Of a stretch of 64,000 nucleotides of DNA, positions 16,805-24,963 are shown in pieces; the stretch's first letter is position 1; every line of letters starts with the position of its first letter. The notes beneath the pieces were generated by a model. The model searched no databases and was not told the origin of the DNA. It worked only from the letters and a program-made list of their open reading frames with translations. The stretch comes from Streptomyces sp. 1331.2 (lineage in GTDB: Bacteria > Actinomycetota > Actinomycetes > Streptomycetales > Streptomycetaceae): NCBI RefSeq assembly GCF_900199205.1, contig NZ_OBMJ01000001.1:5077001-5141000 (forward strand), read 5' to 3'. A program made the translations under genes and the position numbers.

Positions 16805-18622
16805 TCAGAGCACCACGCGGACGCCGTACGTCCGCAGCCAGGCGTCCAGCAGCAGGGCGCGCGGCAGCCACGGCGGCGGGGTGAAGGTGCCGGTGTGCCA
16901 GTCGCCGCCGTCCACCTGGGCGCGCAGCGCCTCGGCGTTCAGCAGCGGCAGGGCGGGCGAGTCCTTGTCGGCGAGCAGCGCGCGGACGGCCTCGCGGACC
17001 GCCTCCAGGTACTCCGGGCTCTGCCCGAACGGGAAACCGCTCTTCTGCCGCCGCACCACCTCGGTGGGCAGCAGGTCGGCGACCGCCTCGCGCAGCAGGC
17101 CCTTCTCCTGGCCGGCGGCCCGCTTGAGCGCCCACGGAACGTTCCACACGTACTCGACCAGCCGGTGGTCGGTGAACGGCAGCCGGACCAGCAGGCCGGC
17201 CGCGAAGCTCATCCGGTCCTTGCGGTCCAGCAGGAACGGCAGGAAGCGGGTGAGCTGGAGGTGGAAGGCCTCGCGCAGCCGGTGGTCCTGACCGGACTCG
17301 CCGTCCAGACGCGGGACTTCGGCGATCGCCTCGCGGTAGCGGGCGGCCACCGCGGCGTCCACGTCCAGGTGGCGGCGCAGCTCGGCGGAGAGCATCCCGC
17401 TGCGGTCGGTGATCCCGGCCGACCACGGGAAGTTGGCGGTCGGGCGGTCGGCCTCGGCGGCGAACCAGGGGAAGCCGCCGAAGACGTCGTCCGCGCCCTC
17501 GCCGGAGAGGACCACCTCGGCGTGGCCGCGCACCTCGCGGAAGAGCAGGTGCAGCGAGACGTCGAGGTCGCCGACGCCGGGCAGGTCGCGGGCGCGCAGG
17601 GTGGCACCGAGGTGGTCGAGCAGCGAGGGGGCGTCCAGCAGGATCTCGGTGTGCTTGGTGCCGACGTGCTCGACCACCGCGCGCACGTACGGGGCGTCCC
17701 GGCTGACGTGCAGGGCGTCGGCCTTGAAGTCGGTCTCGCTGCCGGCGAAGTCGACCGAGTAGGTGGCGACGCTGTCGCCGCCGGCCGCGGCCAGGGCGAC
17801 GATGGCGCTGGAGTCCAGGCCGCCGGAGAGCAGGGCGCCGGGCTTGACGCCGGTGTCGGCGGCCTGCCGGCGCACCGTGTCGCCGAGCAGTGCGCGCACC
17901 CGGCGCACCGTCGTCGGTTCGTCGTCGGGGTGTTCGGCGGCCTCCGGCGCCCAGTAGCGCTGGTGGCGCACCCCGTTGGGGCCGGCGATCAGCACCCAGC
18001 CGGGGCGGACCTCGTGCAGGCCGCGGTAGACGGCGTCGCCGGGGCGCTTGAGCGCGACGGTGAGGACGTCGACCAGGCCGTCGGCGTCGACCTCGGCGGG
18101 CAGGCCGGCGGCCAGCAGGGCCTTCGGCTCCGAGCCGAAGGCGAGGGAGCCGTCGGGCAGTTCGGCCCAGTAGAGCGGTTCGACGCCGAGCCGGTCGCGG
18201 ATCAGCACCAGCTCCTCGGTGCGGGTGTCCCAGATCGCGACCGCGTAGCCGCCGATCAGCCGCTCGGCGGCTGCCTCGCCCCACTCCAGGTAGGCGCGCA
18301 GGGTGAGTTCGGCGTCCGAGCCGTTGCGGACGCGGTGGCCGCGGGCGGTCAGCGCGGTGTGCAGCGGGCCGGGGTTGAGGAGTTCGCCGGAGAACGCGAT
18401 GACGGCCGGGGCCGGGTCCAGCTCGGGCGGGAACCAGGGCTGCGGCACGTCGTTGCGGGGCCCGGTGTGGAACTGGCGGTGGCCGAGGGCGGCGTGCCGG
18501 GCGAGCCAGGTGCCGCCGCGGCGCGGGCCGCGGTGGGTCAGGGTGTCGGTGAACTCCCTTACGAGATCGGCCTGTTCGCGCACATCCCCGCTGCGCGACA
18601 CCAGCCCTGCAAGAGCGCTCAT
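16805..18622 (-). CDS. Asparagine-synthase-like amide/lactam-forming ligase lacking the N-terminal cysteine
   Basis: A 605-residue protein with the two-domain AsnB layout: an Ntn-type glutaminase fold (about 1-200) and an ATP-pyrophosphatase synthetase domain with the P-loop LSGGLDSSAI (residues 266-272) and SGEGADDVFGG. In true AsnB the protein begins MCGIAG, with Cys2 as glutaminase nucleophile. Here it begins MSALAGLV, and NGEIYN has become SGELLN, so glutamine hydrolysis should be lost while carboxylate adenylation is intact. Known cysteine-less relatives include beta-lactam synthetase and lasso-peptide cyclases, which join an internal amine. It overlaps the upstream PaaK-like gene by four bases (ATGA). 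Substrate unknown. Confidence 0.87.
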   Translation of the reverse strand: MSALAGLVSRSGDVREQADLVREFTDTLTHRGPRRGGTWLARHAALGHRQFHTGPRNDVPQPWFPPELDPAPAVIAFSGELLNPGPLHTALTARGHRVRNGSDAELTLRAYLEWGEAAAERLIGGYAVAIWDTRTEELVLIRDRLGVEPLYWAELPDGSLAFGSEPKALLAAGLPAEVDADGLVDVLTVALKRPGDAVYRGLHEVRPGWVLIAGPNGVRHQRYWAPEAAEHPDDEPTTVRRVRALLGDTVRRQAADTGVKPGALLSGGLDSSAIVALAAAGGDSVATYSVDFAGSETDFKADALHVSRDAPYVRAVVEHVGTKHTEILLDAPSLLDHLGATLRARDLPGVGDLDVSLHLLFREVRGHAEVVLSGEGADDVFGGFPWFAAEADRPTANFPWSAGITDRSGMLSAELRRHLDVDAAVAARYREAIAEVPRLDGESGQDHRLREAFHLQLTRFLPFLLDRKDRMSFAAGLLVRLPFTDHRLVEYVWNVPWALKRAAGQEKGLLREAVADLLPTEVVRRQKSGFPFGQSPEYLEAVREAVRALLADKDSPALPLLNAEALRAQVDGGDWHTGTFTPPPWLPRALLLDAWLRTYGVRVVL

Positions 18623-20070
18623 GCCCGTACTCCGGTGGTCTTCGCGACCTGCTCCAGCGACTCGCGCACCAGGGAGGTGAGCGGGGCGGGCAGCCGGCCC
18701 CAGTTGGCTTCCTCGTTGAGGTCGAGGACCCGGGAGAGCTTCCAGCCGAGGTACTGGCCGAGCGAGGCCAGCGGGGGCAGCTTCTCCACCGGGTGGACGG
18801 TCACCGTGTACTCCTCGAACAGCGGGGCGAGGCGCTGCTCCAGCACCCGGGCCCAGGAGCCGTCCGGGGTGCCGTCGGTGGTGACCAGGCAGACCAGCGT
18901 CCGCCCGCGCAGCACCAGCATGTAGTTGAACACCGAGGCGCCGGGCAGGGCTTCGGCCCACAGCGCCTCCTCCAGGTCGTCCTGGCGGATGTTGTTCTCG
19001 GCGAGCAGCAGGACGTCCTGGGCGCGCCCGAGGGTGCGCAGCACGGGTAGTCGGATGCCGCAGTCGCACGGGTCGGTCTCGATCCGGACGAGGTCGCCGG
19101 TGCGGTAGCGCAGCAGTGGTCGGGAGGGGATGTCGAGGGTGGTGACGACCAGTTCGCCCTGCACGGGCTCGTTGTCCGGGCCCAGTACGGTGGTGCGCTC
19201 GCCGTCGTCGATCTCCAGCAGGTAGCTCTGGAGTTGCAGGTGCAGCCGGCGGTGTTCGCAGGTGACGGCGAGGGTGCCGGTCTCCGAGGAGCCGTACGAG
19301 CCGACGTAGGCGGTGCCGCCGGTGAGGCGTTCGAGGTGGCGCACGAAGCTGGGGCCGGTCTGCTCGGCCATCAGCAGGAGCCGGCCGAAGCGGGGCAGCG
19401 GCAGGCCGTTGCGCTGGGAGAACTGGGCCATCTCCAGCAGCCGGGAGGGCGGCCCGACGTAGACGTTGGCGTTCAGCTCGGAGACCAGGCGCAGCACCCG
19501 GGTGTAGTCGCCGGTGATGTTGTCCACCCAGGGGCGGAAGGACATCACCCCCAGGTACTCCAGCACCTTCTCGAACTGGTAGGCGGCGGGGGCGAAGGGC
19601 GCGTTGATGAGGATCAGCGCGACGTCGGAGGGCTGCAGCAGCCGGCCCCACATCTCGCCGATGTTGAGGGTGTTGATCAGCAGGTCGTCGACGGCCTTGG
19701 GGGCGGGGGCCGGGTCGCCGGTGGTGCCGGAGGACTCGTAGTAGTGCAGGAACTCCGACAGCGGGCGGGTGAAGGCGCCGGCGCCGTGGCCGCCGAGCTC
19801 CTTCTTGCCGAGGAAGGGCAGGGCGGCGAAGGCGTCGAGGGCTTCGGCCGGGGTCAGCGGGGTGTCGGAGCGCAGCCGGTCGGCGAGGGCGCCGGTCAGG
19901 GTCTCGGCGTACATCGGGGACCGTACGGCGGCGGTCAGGGTGTCGGCGAGCTTGGCGCCGTAGCGGTCGGCCGGGGCCTGGCCCTGCCAGGTGCGGTGGA
20001 TCAGGGCGGTGTGGGAGTCCAGGCGCTCGGCGGCGTCCTGGCGCAGTACGGGATCGCGCAGTAGCAGCAT
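18619..20070 (-). CDS. PaaK-like adenylate-forming enzyme (phenylacetate-CoA ligase family)
   Basis: ANL-superfamily enzyme of 483 residues related to phenylacetate-CoA ligase and coenzyme F390 synthetase. The ATP-binding loop is YYESSGTTGDPAPAPK near residue 110, the A5-like motif YGSSETG near 255, and LLRYRTGDLVRIE near 315, with a small C-terminal domain. Such enzymes activate aryl or aryl-acyl carboxylates as AMP esters and usually pass them to CoA. It lies between the MIO lyase and the cysteine-less ligase on one strand with GAGGAG upstream, so it may activate the lyase product. No carrier protein is encoded nearby. Confidence 0.88.
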   Translation of the reverse strand: MLLLRDPVLRQDAAERLDSHTALIHRTWQGQAPADRYGAKLADTLTAAVRSPMYAETLTGALADRLRSDTPLTPAEALDAFAALPFLGKKELGGHGAGAFTRPLSEFLHYYESSGTTGDPAPAPKAVDDLLINTLNIGEMWGRLLQPSDVALILINAPFAPAAYQFEKVLEYLGVMSFRPWVDNITGDYTRVLRLVSELNANVYVGPPSRLLEMAQFSQRNGLPLPRFGRLLLMAEQTGPSFVRHLERLTGGTAYVGSYGSSETGTLAVTCEHRRLHLQLQSYLLEIDDGERTTVLGPDNEPVQGELVVTTLDIPSRPLLRYRTGDLVRIETDPCDCGIRLPVLRTLGRAQDVLLLAENNIRQDDLEEALWAEALPGASVFNYMLVLRGRTLVCLVTTDGTPDGSWARVLEQRLAPLFEEYTVTVHPVEKLPPLASLGQYLGWKLSRVLDLNEEANWGRLPAPLTSLVRESLEQVAKTTGVRA

Positions 20071-20182
20071 CTCTGATTGCTCCTCGGGCTGTGGGGAGTC
20101 TCGGGCGGGACGGTGCCGGTGCGGGGGAGGGGCGGTGGGGGCCGCGGTGCGGTCGTCGTTCGGGCTCGGGTGTCGTTCGGGC

Positions 20183-21820
20183 TCAGTCGGTGGCGAAGGG
20201 TTCGGGGAGGCCGGCGGCGCGGCGCAGTGAGCCGTCCCGGACCAGGCCGGCCACGGCGGCGATGTCGCCGTCCATCCGCCGGTCGCGGTCGGTGAAGGGG
20301 GCGTGCTCGCGGATCAGGCCGTGCACCTTCTGCAGGGTGGGCGCGGCCTGGCGCAGGCCGCGCAGTTCGACCGCCTGGGCGAGGGCGAGCAGGTGGATCG
20401 CGGTGACCTCACGGGCGAGCTCGACGACCGTCCGGGCGTCGCGGGCGGCGATGGTGCCCATGCTGACCTTGTCCTGGTTGTGCGCCTCGGTGGAGCGGGA
20501 GAACAGCGAGGCGGGGGTGGCGGTCTTCAGCGCCTCGGCGGTGATCGCGGAGGCGGCGATCTGCATGCCCTTGAAGCCGTGGTGCAGTCCGGCCTGGTGG
20601 TCGGTGTCGGCGGTGGGGGCGATCAGGTTGGGCGGCAGGCCGCGGTTGAACTTGGGGTCGACGACCAGGGCGAGCTGGCGGTCGAGCAGGTCGGCGAGGT
20701 TGGCGACGGCGGTCTTGAGGCCGTCCATGGCCTGGCCGACGTGGCCGGCGTAGAAGTTGCCGCCGTGGTGCAGCAGGCCCTCGCCGGTGTCGAACAGCGG
20801 GTTGTCGGTGGAGGAGTTGACCTCCGTCTCCAGCCAGGGCCGCACCCAGTCCAGGGTGTCCCGCAGCACGCCGTTGACGTGCGGGGCGCAGCGCAGCGAG
20901 TACGGGTCCTGGATGCGGTGCTCGTGGGTGAGGAAGCCGCGTTCGCCGAGGAGTTCCTGGCGGCCGAGGATGCCCTCGTAGTCGGTGGCGAGGTCCGAGC
21001 CGTCGAGCAGGGCGCGGATGGTGGCGGCGGAGGTGATTTGGCCGCTGTGGGGCTTCTGCCGGTGCAGGAACGGGTGGTAGTGCGAGACGTTGCCCCGCAG
21101 GGCCTCCACGGCGAAGGCGGTGGCGATGTCGGCGGCGGCGGCGAGTTCGGCCGCGTCGTGGGCGGCGAGGACGGCGAAGGCGGAGGTGAAGGCGGTGCCG
21201 TTGATCAGCGCCAGGCCCTCCTTGGCGGTCAGGACGACCGGATCGATGCCTTCCTCGGCCAGTGCCTCGGCGGCGGGCCGGACCCGGCCGCGGTGCAGCA
21301 CCTCGCCCTCGCCGAGCAGCGCGTACGCCAGGTAGCAGAGCGGGACGAGGTCGCCGCTGGCGCCGAGCGAGCCCCGTTCGGGGATGAGCGGCAGGATGTC
21401 GGCGTCCAGGTGGCGCAGCAGGGTCTCGATGACGACGGGGCGGATCGCGGAGGGGCCGCGGCCCAGGCAGTTGGCGCGGATCAGCTGGACGGCGCGGGCG
21501 ACCTCGGGCGCGGCGGTCGGGCCGGTGCCGTTCAGGTGGTAGGTGACCAGGTTCCGCTGGAGCGCGGCGGCCCGGTCGGCGGAGATCTGGCGGGAGACGG
21601 AGTCGCCGAAGCCGGTGGTGATGCCGTACAGCGGGATGCCGCGGGCCAGCCAGTCCTCCTTGAGGGCGACCGAGGCGGCCATCCGCTCGACGGCGGCCGG
21701 GGCGAGGACCGGCCTGGGGGCGCCGGGGCGGGCCCGGGCGACGGCCACGATGGCGGGGAGGGTCAGGTGGTGACCGGTCAGCGGCAGGGGGGTTGCGGTG
21801 GGTGTCGGTGTCGGCGGCAT
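20183..21820 (-). CDS. MIO-dependent aromatic amino acid ammonia-lyase / 2,3-aminomutase
   Basis: A 545-residue member of the HAL/PAL/TAL family. The MIO cofactor forms from Ala154-Ser155-Gly156 in GSLGASGDLVPL; the catalytic Tyr is Tyr65 in YGITTGFG. The selectivity segment reads NLVTYHLNGTG (Tyr94-His95), not the Phe-Leu typical of PAL or His-Leu of bacterial TAL, and the C-terminal motif is NQDKVSMG rather than the NQEDHVSM of histidine ammonia-lyase. A tyrosine/phenylalanine lyase or aminomutase giving a beta-amino acid is more likely than histidine degradation, and no hut genes are nearby. ATG 21820 chosen; GAGGA lies close upstream. It heads a three-gene unit. Confidence 0.87.
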   Translation of the reverse strand: MPPTPTPTATPLPLTGHHLTLPAIVAVARARPGAPRPVLAPAAVERMAASVALKEDWLARGIPLYGITTGFGDSVSRQISADRAAALQRNLVTYHLNGTGPTAAPEVARAVQLIRANCLGRGPSAIRPVVIETLLRHLDADILPLIPERGSLGASGDLVPLCYLAYALLGEGEVLHRGRVRPAAEALAEEGIDPVVLTAKEGLALINGTAFTSAFAVLAAHDAAELAAAADIATAFAVEALRGNVSHYHPFLHRQKPHSGQITSAATIRALLDGSDLATDYEGILGRQELLGERGFLTHEHRIQDPYSLRCAPHVNGVLRDTLDWVRPWLETEVNSSTDNPLFDTGEGLLHHGGNFYAGHVGQAMDGLKTAVANLADLLDRQLALVVDPKFNRGLPPNLIAPTADTDHQAGLHHGFKGMQIAASAITAEALKTATPASLFSRSTEAHNQDKVSMGTIAARDARTVVELAREVTAIHLLALAQAVELRGLRQAAPTLQKVHGLIREHAPFTDRDRRMDGDIAAVAGLVRDGSLRRAAGLPEPFATD

Positions 21821-21940
21821 GGGTCCTCGTTCCTGGGCGGAGCGTGCGGTCCGGTCGTCGGTGGTCCGTGTACCGGCTGGCCCCAAGTCTCGGGATCGGA
21901 CGGGTGTTCCGTCTTCGGGCGTCGGTACGGACCGGATCCC

Positions 21941-21987
21941 GTCCCAACGGACGGGCGGCGGCCGGGGGCCCGGTCCAACGGACGGGC
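21941..21987. repeat. Direct repeat upstream of the MIO enzyme
   Basis: GTCCCAACGGACGGGC at 21941-21956 and GTCCAACGGACGGGC at 21973-21987, each containing a small GTCC-GGAC palindrome, lie about 120-170 bases upstream of the lyase ATG. They may be an operator. Confidence 0.4.
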
Positions 21988-22029
21988 CGTCGGACCGGGC
22001 GTCGTGGGCGGGCGAGGGCCGGGGCGTTA

Positions 22030-22192
22030 GGGCCTGTCCGGCGGATCTTGCCGGGCGCACGACGCCGGATCATCCCGCCTGGACGCACGCCCGAATCGTC
22101 CAAGTACACCCAGTACGAGGGCGATTCGGGCGCACGCCCAGACGGGCGCCCGACGCCGCGCGCTGATCCGACAAGATCCGCCGGACAGGCCC
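22030..22192. mobile_element. MITE-like element, 163 bases
   Basis: Perfect 21-base terminal inverted repeats (starting GGGCCTGTCCGGCGG) at 22030-22050 and 22172-22192, flanked by TA on both sides as in IS630/Tc1-type insertions. There is no open frame inside. I recall similar short elements scattered in Streptomyces genomes; they would be moved in trans. Confidence 0.8.
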
Positions 22193-22198
22193 TAGGAG
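22189..22198. repeat. Target-site duplication, left copy
   Basis: GCCCTAGGAG, repeated exactly at 23635-23644. It overlaps the right end of the MITE, so the IS arrived after the MITE. Confidence 0.85.
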
Positions 22199-23634
22199 CA
22201 ATGCCAGTGACTTTGGTGTCCCTGTCTCGTTGGTTGTGGTGTGGCGAGGGTGGGACAGGTCAAGTCGCCTGCGGGTGAGCGGTTGTCGGACCGGATCGCG
22301 ATCGGGGTGTTGACCCGGGCGTTTCCGCCGGGTCTGGTGGATGAGGTGATCGCGGAGACCGGGCGGGGCGAGAAACGCAGCCGGTTGTTGCCGGCGCGGG
22401 TGGTCGTGTACTTCGTGCTGGCGATGTGCCTGTTCTTCGGGCAGGGCTATGAAGAGGTCGCCCGGGTGCTGGGCGAGGGGCTCGGGGACGGGCGGCGGTC
22501 GTGGCGGGTGCCCACGACCGCCGCGATCGGCCGGGCCCGTCGGCGGCTGGGTCCAGAGCCGTTGCGGTTGCTGTTCGCGCGGGTGTGTCGGCCGATGGCG
22601 GTGCCCGGGACAGCGGGGGCCTGGTACCGGCGCTGGCGCCTGGTCGCGGTGGACGGCACCACGCTGGACCTGGCGGACACCGAGGCCAACGACGCCTTCT
22701 TCGGCCGCCATGTGTCGGGACGCGGAGCGAGCGCGTTCCCGCAGGCCAGGGTGGTGGGGCTGGCCGAGTGCGGCACCCACGCGGTGTTCGCCGCCGTCAC
22801 CGGTCCGCTGTCGGCGAGCGAGCAGTCCCTGTCCCGGCAGCTGTTCGACCGGCTTCGCGAGGGGATGCTGCTGCTGGCCGACCGGGGCTTCTACGGCTTC
22901 GAGCTGTGGCAGCACGCACGGGCCACCGGCGCGGACCTGCTGTGGCGCGTGCGCAAGAGCGCGAACCTGCCCGTCGTGCGCGTGCTCAGCGACGGCTCGT
23001 ACCTCAGCACGGTGCACGCCGAACCGGACAGAAGGAGTCGCCGCAACCCGGTGACCGTCCGGGTCGTCGAATACACCCTCGCCTCCACCGGTGATGGCAC
23101 CGTCTACCGCCTGATCACCACTCTCCTCGACCCCGAGGAGGCACCGGCCGCCGAGTTGGCCGCGCTCTACGTCCAGCGCTGGGAGATCGAGACCACCCTG
23201 GACGAGATCAAGACCCACCAGCGCGGACCCAAACTCGTCCTGCGCTCGAAGTACCCGTGGGGCGTCGAGCAGGAGGTCTACGGCCTCCTGCTCGTCCACC
23301 ACGCCATCCGACAACTCATGCACCAAGCCGCCCTGCATGAGGGCGTGGACCCCGACCGCTTGTCCTTCACCCGCAGTCTGCGGGTCGTGCGCCGCCAGGT
23401 CCCCGCCCAGGCGGCGCTTTCCCCCCGGCAGACTCACCAGGGCGCTGAACCGCACCCTGGCTGAGATCACCGAACGCCTCCTACCCCCGCGCCGTCAACG
23501 GACCTGCCCCCGCGTCATCAAACGCAAGATGTCCAACTGGCCCCTCAAACGCGCCCAACAGCACGACTGGCCACCACCAACCCCCGCAACCATCACGATC
23601 ACCAGAGCGGACACAACCTAAGTCACTGGCATTG
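22199..23634 (+). mobile_element. IS4-family insertion sequence, 1436 bases
   Basis: Bounded by CAATGCCAGTGACTT on the left and its near-perfect inverse AAGTCACTGGCATTG on the right, with a 10-base direct target duplication GCCCTAGGAG outside. It carries one transposase gene, frameshifted near its 3' end. It lies between the P450 gene and the MIO-enzyme gene, both on the minus strand, and would block read-through between them. Intact ends and duplication point to a recent insertion. Confidence 0.9.
22241..23621 (+). pseudogene. IS4-family transposase, frameshifted near the C-terminus
   Basis: DDE transposase with the N-terminal IS4 domain (LSDRIAIGVLTRAFPPGLVDEV) and the catalytic core: first Asp in VAVDGTTLDLADT, second in LLLADRGFYGFE, and the YREK signature YVQRWEIETTLDEIK. 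The first frame stops at 23464. Family-like sequence resumes in another frame (ALNRTLAEITERLLPPRRQ, ending at 23621). One extra base just before TTTCCCCCC at about 23418-23420 explains the switch, since removing it restores QAAFPPGRLTRAL. The core is intact, so residual activity is possible. A sequencing error in the C run or a programmed shift are alternatives. Confidence 0.8.
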
Positions 23635-23644
23635 GCCCTAGGAG
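23635..23644. repeat. Target-site duplication, right copy
   Basis: GCCCTAGGAG, identical to 22189-22198. Confidence 0.85.
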
Positions 23645-23699
23645 GACTCGGGGTGCGGGCGGCTGGGTGCGGGCGGCTGGGGCGTGGGCGGTCGGGCGG

Positions 23700-24902
23700 T
23701 CACCACTCGACGGGCAGCGCCTTCGGACGCAGCGTCAGCAGGCCGCCGAGCCATTCGACCTCCTCGGCGGGCACCGCGAGCCGCAGTGAGGGCAGCCGGC
23801 GGGCCAGGGTGCCGAAGGCGACCTGCAGTTCCATCCGGGCCACGCCCGCGCCGGGGCAGTAGTGGGCGCCGTGGCCGAAGGCGACGTGCCGGGGGTCGGT
23901 GCGGGTGAGGTCGAGCCGTTCGGGATCGTCCACCCGGCGGATGTCGCGGCCGGCGGCGTGCATCACCGGGATGACGCCCTCGCCCTTGGCGACCGTGGTG
24001 CCGGCCAGCTCCAGTTCCTCGGTGGCGATCCGCATGAAGCCGATCTCGGACGGCGGGGCGTAGCGCAGCAGTTCCTCGGTGGCGTTCTCCAGCAGGTCGG
24101 GGCGCTCGGTGAGCAGCCGCCACTGGTCGGGGTGGCGCAGCAGCTGGTAGAGCGCCCGGGAGACGGCGCTGACCGTGGTGTCGTGTCCGGCCACCAGCAG
24201 GTTGATGCCGAGCCAGACGAGTTCGCGCTCGTCGAGGCGGTCGTCGTCGTCCCGGGCGGAGATGAGGGTGGAGAGCAGGTCCTCGCCCGGGTCGGCGCGG
24301 CGTTCGGCGACGAGCTTGGCAACGTACGCCGCGGACTCCTGGCGGGCGGCGAGCCGTTCCTCGGGGGTGTGGGCGGTGATGGAGACCAGCCGATCGGTCC
24401 ACTCCTGGAGCAGCGGGCGGTCCTCGACCGGGGCGCCGACCATCTCGCAGATCACCCAGACCGGCAGCACCGCGGCGAAGTCGTGGTGCAGGTCGGCCGG
24501 GCGGGGTCCGGCGACCAGCCGGTCGATCAGCTCCTCGGCGATCTCGACCACCCGGGCGCGCCAGCGCTCGGCCTTGCGCGGGGTGAAGGCGGGGGAGATC
24601 AGCCGGCGCAGCCGGGCGTGGTCGGGGCCCTCCTGGTTGAGCAGGTTGTACGGGTTGTCGGAGAAGTCCTCGCCGGAGACGGTGCGGACGGCGCCCGGTT
24701 CGCGCAGGGCGGCCCGGGACAGCCGCTGGTCGGAGAGCGCGGAGACCACCTCGTCGTAGCCGGTGACCAGCCAGGCCTGGTCGCCGCTGGGCAGCCGGAC
24801 CCTGCTGACCGGGCACTTGGCCCGCAGGTCGGAGAACTCGGCGGGCGGCTCGCCGTAGGGAGAGAGCGGGAGGGGGTAGGCGGTGAGGTCCTGATCGGTC
24901 AT
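23700..24902 (-). CDS. Cytochrome P450
   Basis: Soluble bacterial P450 of 400 residues. The I-helix oxygen-binding motif is LLVAGHDTTVSA near residue 235, the ExxR motif is EELLRYAP near 278, and the heme-binding loop is FGHGAHYCPGAG with Cys349 as thiolate ligand. It is 61 bases downstream of the acyltransferase gene and probably in its operon. No dedicated ferredoxin or reductase lies in the window. By context it would hydroxylate or couple the product or an intermediate of the adjacent lyase/ligase genes. AAAGG precedes the ATG. Confidence 0.95.
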   Translation of the reverse strand: MTDQDLTAYPLPLSPYGEPPAEFSDLRAKCPVSRVRLPSGDQAWLVTGYDEVVSALSDQRLSRAALREPGAVRTVSGEDFSDNPYNLLNQEGPDHARLRRLISPAFTPRKAERWRARVVEIAEELIDRLVAGPRPADLHHDFAAVLPVWVICEMVGAPVEDRPLLQEWTDRLVSITAHTPEERLAARQESAAYVAKLVAERRADPGEDLLSTLISARDDDDRLDERELVWLGINLLVAGHDTTVSAVSRALYQLLRHPDQWRLLTERPDLLENATEELLRYAPPSEIGFMRIATEELELAGTTVAKGEGVIPVMHAAGRDIRRVDDPERLDLTRTDPRHVAFGHGAHYCPGAGVARMELQVAFGTLARRLPSLRLAVPAEEVEWLGGLLTLRPKALPVEW

Positions 24903-24963
24903 CGGGCGGCCTTTCGGGTCGGATGGGATCGGCTCGGATCGGCTCGGGTGGGGCGGCTCGCGG

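Noticed and set aside
16805..18622. Lasso-peptide cyclase
   Set aside because: Cysteine-less AsnB fold fits, but no precursor peptide, RiPP recognition element or leader protease gene was found nearby.
20183..21820. Histidine ammonia-lyase (hutH) of histidine degradation
   Set aside because: Lacks the NQEDHVSM motif, has Tyr-His at the selectivity site, and no other hut genes are present.
22070..23470. 466-residue open frame opposite the transposase
   Set aside because: Arg/Pro/Gly-rich antisense shadow; the plus strand carries the DDE transposase motifs.
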